A DNA stretch of 5,307 bases from an uncultured Lachnospiraceae bacterium (lineage in GTDB: Bacteria > Bacillota_A > Clostridia > Lachnospirales > Lachnospiraceae), in assembly GCA_902795715.1 (NCBI GenBank), contig CADBME010000111.1:1-5307 (forward strand), read 5' to 3'. The notes below the pieces were generated by a model. The model was not told the DNA's origin. It did no database searches and worked only from the letters and a program-made list of their open reading frames with translations. Each line of letters starts with the position of its first letter. The stretch's first letter is position 1. A program made the position numbers and the translations under genes. Shown here piece after piece: positions 1 through 4,793 of the stretch.

Positions 1-531
1 ATCCAGATAGTTGAACTGAATCTGGACGACTTCAATCTGGGGATAATCATTGAGAATCTGTTCCAGGACATCTGCCTTGTCATGGAATGAAATGCCGAAA
101 TGGCGGATCTTGCCTTCTTCCAGCAGCTCCAGGGCAGTGTCATATGCGCCCTGGCTTTTGTATTTCTGGTAGCGCTGGCGATTCTGGGAGTGCATGAGAT
201 AAAAGTCAAAATAATCAACTCCGCAGATTTCAAGCTGGGATTCGAAAAGAGGACGGATATCTTCCTTGCAGTTGAAGTAGGCTCTGGAAAGCTTGTTGCC
301 CAGAATATAACGGTCTCTGGGATAGCGGTCTGTCAGACAGGTTCTGATGGCTTTTTCGCTGGCACCGCCGATATAATTGTGTGACGTATCGAAATAGTTA
401 AATCCGCTTTCCAGAAACAGATCCACCATTTTTTTTGTTTGTTCGATATCAACAACGCCGGCTTCAATAAGAGGCAGTCTTAAAGACCCAAAACCCATAA
501 GCCCCTTAATTTCAGGAAATGCTTTACCCAT
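1..531 (-). CDS. Aldo/keto reductase, N-terminal part (truncated by the left edge)
   Basis: Seen: the minus strand opens at ATG 531 behind an AAGGAGGG ribosome binding site (about 541-548) and stays open for 177 codons to position 1. The protein begins MGKAFPEIKGLMGFGSLRLP and shows the aldo/keto reductase catalytic tetrad: D48 (FDTS), Y53 (HNYIGGASE), K80 (LGNKLS) and H114 (YLMHSQN). The CGVDYFDFYLMH strand before H114 and the GKIRHFGIS and QIQFNYLD segments are typical of the (beta/alpha)8 barrel. Family knowledge: this style of N-terminus is usual in the roughly 370-390 residue subgroup that carries a C-terminal ferredoxin-like 4Fe-4S domain; that end lies outside the window. These enzymes are cytoplasmic NAD(P)H-dependent oxidoreductases of aldehydes, ketones or sugars. 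Inference: it is read divergently from the aldolase operon and has a site resembling the gntR operator at its promoter, so it may serve the same pathway. Substrate unknown. Confidence 0.9.
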   Translation of the reverse strand, partial: MGKAFPEIKGLMGFGSLRLPLIEAGVVDIEQTKKMVDLFLESGFNYFDTSHNYIGGASEKAIRTCLTDRYPRDRYILGNKLSRAYFNCKEDIRPLFESQLEICGVDYFDFYLMHSQNRQRYQKYKSQGAYDTALELLEEGKIRHFGISFHDKADVLEQILNDYPQIEVVQIQFNYLD

Positions 532-622
532 AATATCATACCCTCCTTATTAGTAAACACTTTGCAACTAACCTATAATGAGAAAAGAAAAAGTTTAATA
601 ATTATACCCTGAAAATAATTTC

Positions 623-653
623 AACTTGTATTAACATGTATAGAAAACTATAC
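623..653. promoter_or_regulatory. Probable GntR-type operator at the reductase promoter
   Basis: The core at 638-653 is GTATAG-AAAA-CTATAC, a perfect 6-bp inverted repeat with a 4-base spacer. It sits where transcription of the reductase should start. It matches 13 of 16 positions of GTATATACAACTATAG at the gntR promoter (2668-2683), and the preceding AAC-T is shared too. A second copy of the left half, AACTTGTAT (623-631), lies exactly 10 bp before AACATGTAT (633-641), and AACTTGTAT is identical to the left half at gntR. Known: GntR/HutC-family sites are often short AT-rich palindromes containing GT and AC. That the local GntR protein binds here is inference. Confidence 0.55.
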
Positions 654-657
654 CAAT

Positions 658-686
658 ATTTTAATAATAATATACATTCTTTTCAA
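658..686 (-). promoter_or_regulatory. Predicted sigma-A promoter for the aldo/keto reductase
   Basis: On the minus strand, TTGAAA (681-686) is followed after 17 bases by TAAAAT (658-663), placing the start of transcription near 651. The leader to the ATG at 531 would be about 120 nt. The -35 matches five of six consensus bases and the -10 five of six. Other TATAAT-like boxes exist in this AT-rich stretch, for example 601-606, but that one lacks a -35 at good spacing. Confidence 0.55.
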
Positions 687-780
687 GTGTTTTTACACAT
701 ATTTTTGTAAAGCCGCAGCTCTTTTAGAATATCACATGTCATAATCGATAGTTCTCTTTATTCTTAAGGGTTTATTTATT

Positions 781-816
781 AAATCACATTTTTTATAAAT
801 GAAGTCACATTTTGTA
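781..816 (+). repeat. Two direct repeats 21 bp apart, candidate activator site
   Basis: The 15-mers at 781-795 and 802-816 share 13 positions, with consensus AARTCACATTTTKTA. The 21-bp period is two helical turns, so a protein would meet both copies on one face of the DNA. The downstream copy overlaps the position expected for the -35 of the candidate aldolase promoter. Known: AraC/XylS-family and LytTR activators often bind direct repeats with this spacing overlapping a weak -35. No such regulator is encoded in the window, so the binder is unknown. Confidence 0.4.
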
Positions 817-838
817 CTCGGTTTTTTTCTGATAAAAT
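810..838 (+). promoter_or_regulatory. Candidate promoter of the aldolase operon
   Basis: TAAAAT at 833-838 is a good -10 box. The best-spaced -35 (810-815, TTTTGT, 17-bp spacer) is poor, which would fit a promoter needing an activator bound to the repeats at 781-816. Transcription would begin near 845, giving a leader of about 125 nt. An alternative start with TTGATA (891-896) and TATTCT (913-918), spacer 16, cannot be excluded. Confidence 0.35.
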
Positions 839-882
839 ACAAATAACCAAAGGAATAGTTCTGAATTTACCCTATGATTATG

Positions 883-912
883 GATAATAATTGATAATAT
901 TATCTGATTATC
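883..912. repeat. Nested palindrome upstream of the first aldolase
   Basis: The centre is a perfect 12-bp palindrome, GATAATATTATC (893-904). It is flanked by a second GATAAT (883-888) and a second ATTATC (907-912), so the whole 30 bp has near twofold symmetry. It could be an operator or part of the leader. It is AT-only apart from the G and C positions, so low-complexity chance is a real alternative. Confidence 0.35.
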
Positions 913-970
913 TATTCTTAAGAGGGAAAATAAGTTGTTTTGATTTAACAAAGATGAAGGGGAGGATCAA

Positions 971-1678
971 ATGATAAAAAAAGAAGAGTTAACAGTAGAA
1001 CGATTTGCCAAGTGTTTTGATATGGCAATTCTTGCCCAGAATACCCAGGAAGAGGCTATTCGTGAGGGATGCCGTCAGGCAAGATCTCATAACCTTGCTG
1101 CCTTTTATACCACTCCCTGCTGGACAAAAGTGGTAGCGGAAGAGCTGGCCGGAAGTGATGTGCACGTTGGGGTTGCTATATCGTTTCCTTATGGCACATT
1201 AACGACTAAGATGAAGATGGCCGAGATCGACGATGCCATTGCCAACGGGGGAACCGCTCTTGATATGGTAATTAATATCGGCGCTTTAAAGGATGGCAAG
1301 CTGGATCTTGTACGTGAGGAGATACAGGGACTTGTGGATAAGGCAAAAGCCGCCGGAGCGCTCAGCAAAGTAATCATCGAAGTCGCTTTCCTGAATGATG
1401 AGGAGATTGCCACGGTAACAAAGATTTGCTGTGAATGCGGAGCCGATTATGTGAAGACAGCAACAGGAGCCGCAGGTTTCCCGGATGTTCATGATGTTGA
1501 AGTTATGAGAGATAATATTTCAGGAAATACAGGGATGAAAGTTTCAGGTGTTCCAAGACAGTTTGTTCTTTCAGCTTGTCTGCGCATGATCGAGCTTGGT
1601 GTTGAGCTGATCGGTACCAGAAGCGCATGCAAGATTGTCGATGAGTATGCAAGATACCTTGAGGAACAGGGTAAATAA
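971..1678 (+). CDS. DeoC/DERA-like class I aldolase, first paralogue
   Basis: The protein has 235 residues, within the usual bacterial DeoC size. It starts at an ATG five bases after GGGGAGG. Seen: SFPYGTLTTKMK near residues 71-82 corresponds to the FPLG region of DERA; LDMVINIGALKDG carries D98; DYVKTATG carries K162, the Schiff-base lysine position; MKVSG carries K190, the second catalytic lysine. So the full Asp-Lys-Lys set of Schiff-base aldolase chemistry is present. Odd: where common DERAs read KASGGIRT and GTSSG, this protein reads KVSGVPRQ and GTRSA, changing the loops that hold the substrate phosphate. It is first in an operon with a second paralogue, with no deoxyribonucleoside catabolic genes nearby. 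It is likely a cytoplasmic (beta/alpha)8 aldolase. True deoxyribose-phosphate aldolase activity is possible, but a different phosphorylated or short-chain substrate seems more likely. Confidence 0.85.
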   Translation: MIKKEELTVERFAKCFDMAILAQNTQEEAIREGCRQARSHNLAAFYTTPCWTKVVAEELAGSDVHVGVAISFPYGTLTTKMKMAEIDDAIANGGTALDMVINIGALKDGKLDLVREEIQGLVDKAKAAGALSKVIIEVAFLNDEEIATVTKICCECGADYVKTATGAAGFPDVHDVEVMRDNISGNTGMKVSGVPRQFVLSACLRMIELGVELIGTRSACKIVDEYARYLEEQGK

Positions 1679-1722
1679 TAGAGCAGAATATTTTTGTCCC
1701 AATACCAAAAAGGAGCCCATAC

Positions 1723-1751
1723 ATCGCTCCCGTTTGAAAGTGGAGAGCGAT
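1723..1751 (+). other. Hairpin between the two aldolase genes
   Basis: ATCGCTC (1723-1729) pairs with GAGCGAT (1745-1751), and inner CC can pair with GG beside a bulged A. No U-run follows, so it is unlikely to be an intrinsic terminator. An upstream GGAGC (1712-1716) could instead pair with GCTCC (1726-1730), giving a mutually exclusive fold. It may tune mRNA stability or expression of the second cistron. Confidence 0.45.
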
Positions 1752-1764
1752 ACTATAAATAAAT

Positions 1765-1773
1765 AAGGGAGGG
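1765..1773 (+). promoter_or_regulatory. Ribosome binding site that sets the start of the second aldolase
   Basis: AAGGGAGGG ends at 1773. The in-frame TTG at 1774 touches it directly and cannot be used efficiently. The ATG at 1783 lies nine bases further on, at good spacing, and is therefore taken as the start. Confidence 0.8.
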
Positions 1774-1782
1774 TTGCAAATA

Positions 1783-2505
1783 ATGTATGATTTTTCTAAG
1801 ATGACAAAGAAGGATTTCGGAAAATTCTTTGACTACTCTGTACTGCCAAAACAGACTACAGAGGCCGACATCATCAAAGGATGTAAGGAAGCCATTGAAT
1901 ATAATTGTGCTGCCTTCTATCCCAATTCCAACTTCTGGATTCCTGTAGTAAAAGAGCAGTTAAAAGGGTCCGGAGTCCTCACGGCAACGACTTTTGATTT
2001 CCCCTTCGGAACAGGAACCCCGAAGATGAAAGGCTTGATGGCAGAAGAAGCAGTAGAGCTGGGTGCGGAATCTATTGATATGGTTATGAATATCGGTGCT
2101 CTGCGGTCCGGAAAGTTTGATGTTGTAAAAGAAGAATTGAAGCTGGTTAGACAGGCTATCCCCCAGGGAATTCTTTCCAAGTGTATTCTGGAAGTTGAGT
2201 TCCTTACTGACGAAGAAATTACAAGAGCTGCAAGCATGGTAGCTGACGCAGGCTTCGATTATGTAAAGACAGCTTCAGGTCAGTTTGCCGGTATGACCAT
2301 GGATCAGTTCCTGGTTATGAAGAAGGCTGTAGAAGGAAGCGGAACCAAGTCGAAAGTTGCCGGTGTTAAGTTCCCGCGTCCCCAGAATGCTTATGCATTT
2401 ATTATGGCAGGAGCAGATCTGATTGGTACCAGGGCAGCACCTGAGATCCTTGATCATCTTGATATGATGAGGGAAATCGGGCTTGTTCCCAAATACGAAG
2501 GCTGA
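1783..2505 (+). CDS. DeoC/DERA-like class I aldolase, second paralogue
   Basis: The protein has 240 residues and starts at the ATG served by the AAGGGAGGG site. It aligns over its full length with the upstream gene, at roughly 35-40% identity by eye. Seen: DFPFGTGTPKMK (about residues 72-83); SIDMVMNIGALRSG with D99; FDYVKTASG with K162, the Schiff-base position; SKVAG with K191. The catalytic trio of the DERA family is therefore intact. Odd: the segment after K191 reads VAGVKFPRP, unlike the usual ASGGIRT, and the phosphate loop is GTRAAP, with both serines of the common GTSSG lost. The region after the Schiff-base lysine (GQFAGMT) also differs from its partner. The two genes probably form one transcription unit ending at the terminator at 2579. 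They could be two subunits, two isozymes or two sequential aldolases; the sequence does not decide. Confidence 0.85.
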   Translation: MYDFSKMTKKDFGKFFDYSVLPKQTTEADIIKGCKEAIEYNCAAFYPNSNFWIPVVKEQLKGSGVLTATTFDFPFGTGTPKMKGLMAEEAVELGAESIDMVMNIGALRSGKFDVVKEELKLVRQAIPQGILSKCILEVEFLTDEEITRAASMVADAGFDYVKTASGQFAGMTMDQFLVMKKAVEGSGTKSKVAGVKFPRPQNAYAFIMAGADLIGTRAAPEILDHLDMMREIGLVPKYEG

Positions 2506-2578
2506 GAAAAGGTCGATTGCCGGCTTCATGCCAATCTGTTTTGAAATCTTTTTGTAAAAATATGTGAGTTAAGATAAT

Positions 2579-2626
2579 AAAGGCATCGGATTATGAGTTA
2601 TGATCCGATGCCTTTTGATTTCTTTT
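2579..2626 (+). terminator. Intrinsic terminator of the aldolase operon
   Basis: AAAGGCATCGGAT (2579-2591) pairs perfectly with ATCCGATGCCTTT (2603-2615) across an 11-base loop that can add three weaker pairs. The T-rich run TTTTGATTTCTTTT follows. The hairpin ends only a few bases before the gntR -35 box, so it insulates gntR from the aldolase transcript. Confidence 0.9.
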
Positions 2627-2627
2627 C

Positions 2628-2656
2628 TTGACATTGAAGAGAATCTCCTATATAAT
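2628..2656 (+). promoter_or_regulatory. Consensus sigma-A promoter of gntR
   Basis: TTGACA (2628-2633) and TATAAT (2651-2656) both match consensus perfectly and are exactly 17 bp apart. Transcription should begin near 2663, leaving a leader of about 127 nt before the gntR ATG. A perfect promoter followed by an operator is typical of a repressor gene that controls itself. Confidence 0.9.
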
Positions 2657-2662
2657 AATATA

Positions 2663-2683
2663 AACTTGTATATACAACTATAG
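2663..2683. promoter_or_regulatory. Probable autoregulatory GntR operator
   Basis: Directly after the -10 box lies the perfect 12-bp palindrome TTGTATATACAA (2666-2677), overlapping the 16-mer GTATATACAACTATAG (2668-2683). Known: sites of the TTGTATATACAA type are used by HutC-subfamily regulators such as TreR. The position at the transcription start fits repression by steric block. The 16-mer also resembles sites at the reductase promoter and in the TIM leader. Confidence 0.75.
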
Positions 2684-2713
2684 TATTGTTTGTACATAAA
2701 TATTCTGTGACTG

Positions 2714-2750
2714 TGCCAATCGGCATGGCAGCCTGCCATGTGTTTTATCA
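2714..2750 (+). other. Leader inverted repeats upstream of gntR
   Basis: CATGGCA (2724-2730) pairs with TGCCATG (2734-2740) around a three-base loop, followed by TGTTTTATC. An earlier TGCCA (2714-2718) could pair instead with TGGCA (2726-2730). These folds exclude each other, as in an attenuator, but the U-run is short. As DNA the core also fits a dimeric operator of the T-N11-A kind. The role is unresolved. Confidence 0.4.
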
Positions 2751-2789
2751 TTCATCAATTAAGAAATACTAAAATTAAGGGAGCTTATT

Positions 2790-3530
2790 ATGTCAGCAGA
2801 CGCTTTAGATCGGAATAATCCGAAACCTCTGTATCAGCAGTTCAGAGATATTGTAGAAGAGGCAATTGATTCAGGAATGTGGGAGCCTAATGATAAGATT
2901 CCATCTGAAAACCAGCTGAGTGCTAAATATGGTCTGAGCCGGATGACTGTGCGTTCTGTTCTTCTGGATCTGGTTAAAGAAGGAAAGCTATACAGGGTTC
3001 AGGGTAAGGGAACCTATGTGGCTGAACAGAAAATCGAGGCTATGAGTTTATACTATGTTGGAATTCGCGAGCAGCTTGAGCAGATGGGATACGAGGTGTC
3101 TACGAAGACGATAGAATGCGGCATCATTGAAAGCGACAGCAACGTAGCAAGACACCTGAACCTCGAAAAAGGAACACCGGTTTTCCGGATTAAGAGGGTA
3201 AGATCAATTAAGAAAAAGGGACCGGTGAGTATTCATATCTCTTATATACCCGAAAAATACAGCCAGGGGCTGACACCTGAGATTTTAGAGAAGGAGCAGC
3301 TCTGCGTCCTGATGAATCAAAACTTCGGTTTGCAGAGAAAAAGAGTGACAGAGACTTTGGAGTCTGTTGCAGCGGATGAGGAGGAAGCAAAACTGTTGAA
3401 TATTGAAAAAGGACATCCTCTTCTTATGCTGAAGGATGAGCAGTTTTCCGAGGAGGATACACCCTATGAATATACCAAGGTTGTTTTTCGGGGAGACCGG
3501 TTTAAGATTCGATTGAATTATCAGGCATGA
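2790..3530 (+). CDS. GntR-family transcription regulator, HutC subfamily (UTRA domain)
   Basis: The 246-residue length is typical of the subfamily. The ATG lies about seven bases after AAGGGAG. Seen: an N-terminal winged helix (about residues 10-78) with PLYQQ (13-17), IPSENQLSAKYGLS (37-50), recognition-helix residues around SRMTVR (50-55) and the wing signature VQGKGTYV (70-77). A UTRA ligand-binding domain fills about residues 85-245, with FRIKRVRS and the VSIHISYIPEKY strand pattern. Known: UTRA domains usually sense small sugar phosphates or similar ligands, which release the protein from DNA. Context: the gene has its own promoter, an operator at its start site and its own terminator, so it is monocistronic and probably autoregulated. 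Candidate extra targets are the reductase and the TIM-like gene. No GTATA-N5/6-CTATA site is visible upstream of the aldolases or dhaM. The ligand is unknown. Confidence 0.95.
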   Translation: MSADALDRNNPKPLYQQFRDIVEEAIDSGMWEPNDKIPSENQLSAKYGLSRMTVRSVLLDLVKEGKLYRVQGKGTYVAEQKIEAMSLYYVGIREQLEQMGYEVSTKTIECGIIESDSNVARHLNLEKGTPVFRIKRVRSIKKKGPVSIHISYIPEKYSQGLTPEILEKEQLCVLMNQNFGLQRKRVTETLESVAADEEEAKLLNIEKGHPLLMLKDEQFSEEDTPYEYTKVVFRGDRFKIRLNYQA

Positions 3531-3623
3531 ATGGCATGAAAGACTTGTAAGTCCTCATATAAAGTTCATATCGAAGAAAATCAAAATAATTTCATTATCA
3601 TTTCAGGGTATGATCGATAAAAT

Positions 3624-3664
3624 CCCGGGGCAGCAGTTCAAAAGCCGCCCCGGGCAATTTTTTT
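3624..3664 (+). terminator. Intrinsic terminator of gntR, possibly bidirectional
   Basis: CCCGGGGC (3624-3631) pairs with GCCCCGGG (3647-3654); after an A/C mismatch, GC pairs with GC. Seven T residues follow at 3658-3664. Read from the minus strand, the same stem is followed by ATTTTATC, so it may also stop the convergent TIM-like transcript, for which no better terminator is visible. Confidence 0.92.
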
Positions 3665-3731
3665 CGATGGGATCACAAGGGTATCTTTGTAAACAGATGA
3701 GATAGGCAAGAAGGAAAGGAAAAGATTTGCC

Positions 3732-4430
3732 TCAGGCTTTTTTTTGCTTTTCCTGGTGGGCCCGGACTACGGCTTCCGCCATTTCACGCACTCTCTTAGC
3801 TGGATCCGGAGCTTTGACAACACCGGATGTCGAAGAAGTGCCATCTCCTCCCAGTATGACAACTTTGTAGCAATCCTCGGCTGTTGTGATGCCGGAAGCA
3901 GTCATGACAAGGGCATCCGGATTCACTTCATGGACAGCCTTAACCGCTTCCACTGTATAAGAGTCGTCGGCTACTTTTCCGGTGCCGATCAGCTCGGTCG
4001 GTTCTGCCAGAACAATATCCGCACCCATGCATGCCACAGCCTTGGCTTCCGCGATACTGTCCGCGCAGACAATCGTAATCATGTCAAGCTCCTGAGCTCT
4101 CTTGATACAGGCCTGGAGGACAGCTACTCCCTTGGGATTTTCTGCATGATTCAGAAAGACAGCATCTGCACCTGCCTCCTTGAGGGATTCGGGAAGGATG
4201 TGGCCCATACCTCTTCCGGGAACCAGAGGATCCAGGGACTGGGCGCAGACAATCAGATTTTCTGTATTTTCCTTGATCAGACGGATATCAGCATAAGGAC
4301 AGGTAAAGTACATGGTCAATCCGGTGTCGGCAGCAACCCGGTCAGCAGCCTGGGCAAGCTCCAGACTTTTTTTGCCGTAAAGATAGGACTTGGGATTGAC
4401 TACGAGAAAAGGACTTTTTGCTTTTGACAT
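3732..4430 (-). CDS. Triose-phosphate-isomerase-like protein (short, archaeal-type paralogue)
   Basis: The 232-residue form starts at ATG 4430, seven bases from an AAAGGAG site (4438-4444). An upstream in-frame ATG at 4481 has no such site. Seen: N12 and K14 in VVNPKSY match the substrate-binding Asn-Lys of TIM; H95 in FLNHAEN is the electrophile; E143 in LAEPTELIGTG is the catalytic base with the loop-6 GTG; the phosphate region is SGVVKAPDP after LGGDGTS. The length and the GHILPESLKEAGADAVFLNHAEN stretch resemble archaeal TIMs, shorter than the usual 250-residue bacterial TpiA. Family knowledge: TIM paralogues near DhaK-type kinases can isomerise tetrulose phosphates, as in erythritol catabolism. 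Context: it converges on gntR, diverges from dhaM and has a GntR-like site in its leader. A specialised ketose-phosphate isomerase seems likelier than the housekeeping glycolytic enzyme, but plain TIM activity is possible. Confidence 0.88.
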   Translation of the reverse strand: MSKAKSPFLVVNPKSYLYGKKSLELAQAADRVAADTGLTMYFTCPYADIRLIKENTENLIVCAQSLDPLVPGRGMGHILPESLKEAGADAVFLNHAENPKGVAVLQACIKRAQELDMITIVCADSIAEAKAVACMGADIVLAEPTELIGTGKVADDSYTVEAVKAVHEVNPDALVMTASGITTAEDCYKVVILGGDGTSSTSGVVKAPDPAKRVREMAEAVVRAHQEKQKKA

Positions 4431-4453
4431 GGTGCAGCTCCTTTCTGAATGAA

Positions 4454-4470
4454 GTATAGGACAGCTATAG
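4454..4470. promoter_or_regulatory. Possible GntR site in the leader of the TIM-like gene
   Basis: GTATAG-GACAG-CTATAG lies between the predicted start of transcription (near 4500) and the ATG. It shares GTATA and the 9-mer CTATAGTAT with the gntR operator, but the spacer is one base longer and the right half is imperfect. A protein bound here could act as a roadblock. It is weaker than the other two sites. Confidence 0.35.
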
Positions 4471-4506
4471 TATGAAAACATGATATTTGATCGTTATTTA
4501 TTAACT

Positions 4507-4535
4507 ATTATAAGCCATTGTTGCAGGAACCACAA
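4507..4535 (-). promoter_or_regulatory. Predicted promoter of the TIM-like gene
   Basis: On the minus strand, TTGTGG (4530-4535) is followed after 17 bp by a perfect TATAAT (4507-4512). Transcription should start near 4500, giving a leader of about 70 nt. The -35 is weak beyond its first three bases. Confidence 0.6.
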
Positions 4536-4686
4536 GAGAGCAATAAAAGCTTTATCAGAAGTGTATGACCGGTCCTACTGCTGATCTTGCCTACGATAGT
4601 ACAGGATTTTTGCAGCAAGATGAAATCATATAAAAAATGGCTTCATTTCGTTTGAATTTGCAACGAAAACAAGCCGTAAAAAGGTG
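4536..4686. other. Divergent spacer rich in inverted repeats, no gene
   Basis: The 363 bases between the TIM-like gene and dhaM hold no credible gene. Beyond the two promoters there is an 8-bp palindrome GACCGGTC (4567-4574), the inverted repeat ATCTTGC/GCAAGAT (4584-4590 and 4615-4621, 24-base loop) and a longer hairpin at 4639-4675. No known riboswitch or T-box signature was recognised. Confidence 0.5.
4632..4675 (-). terminator. Terminator-like hairpin reading on the minus strand
   Basis: GGCTT (4639-4643) pairs with AAGCC (4671-4675), and TTTCGTT (4646-4652) with AACGAAA (4662-4668), separated by a symmetric 2x2 internal loop and closed by a 9-base loop. On the minus strand the stem is followed by ATTTTTTAT; on the plus strand no T-run follows. 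The minus strand has no gene to end here, so it may be an attenuator, the end of a small antisense RNA, or an operator. Confidence 0.35.
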
Positions 4687-4716
4687 TTGCAAAGGCACGT
4701 GGATATAAGGCATAAT
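4687..4716 (+). promoter_or_regulatory. Predicted promoter of dhaM
   Basis: TTGCAA (4687-4692) and CATAAT (4711-4716) are separated by 18 bp, with transcription starting near 4723 and a leader of about 70 nt. Both boxes are moderate matches to sigma-A consensus. Confidence 0.5.
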
Positions 4717-4793
4717 TATAACAGAGGCAATAATATACATAAGAAAAAACTGCCTTGGATTTATGCACATGCATTTGAGAGAAGGAGGAAAAC

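Larger units (their letters stand above)
532..970. other. Divergent intergenic regulatory region, no gene
   Basis: This 439-base stretch is very AT-rich and holds no credible coding region or RNA gene that I can see. It contains the reductase promoter and operator on the left, a 21-bp-spaced direct repeat and a possible promoter for the aldolases (781-838), and a nested palindrome (883-912). A ribosome binding site for the first aldolase, GGGGAGG, lies at about 959-965. Confidence 0.7.

Noticed and set aside
100..384. Open plus-strand frame of 94 codons
   Set aside because: It lies wholly antisense to the aldo/keto reductase, whose catalytic motifs are clear; it lacks a ribosome binding site and recognisable features.
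759..922. Direct repeat TATTCTTAAG at 759-768 and 913-922
   Set aside because: A single 10-mer repeated in an AT-rich spacer is plausible by chance, and the position relative to promoters is not informative.
1189..1724. Several minus-strand open frames within and just past the first aldolase
   Set aside because: Antisense to a gene with full family motifs; compositions are Ser/Cys-rich and no start signals are present.
1774..1782. TTG at 1774 as the start of the second aldolase
   Set aside because: It directly abuts the AAGGGAGGG site; the ATG at 1783 has correct spacing.
2569..2751. Minus-strand open frame over the terminator and gntR promoter
   Set aside because: It overlaps a clear terminator, promoter and operator and has no coding signature.
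3744..4427. Long plus-strand open frame of 227 codons
   Set aside because: It is a shadow of the TIM-like gene on the other strand, rich in Cys, His and Arg as expected of antisense frames, with no ribosome binding site.
4431..4481. Upstream ATG at 4481 as the start of the TIM-like protein
   Set aside because: There is no ribosome binding site before it, and the extra 17 residues do not fit the TIM fold; ATG 4430 has an AAAGGAG site.
4657..4692. Possible catabolite-response (cre) sites around TTGCAACGAAAAC and TTGCAAAGGCACG
   Set aside because: They miss several conserved positions of the cre consensus or have wrong spacing.
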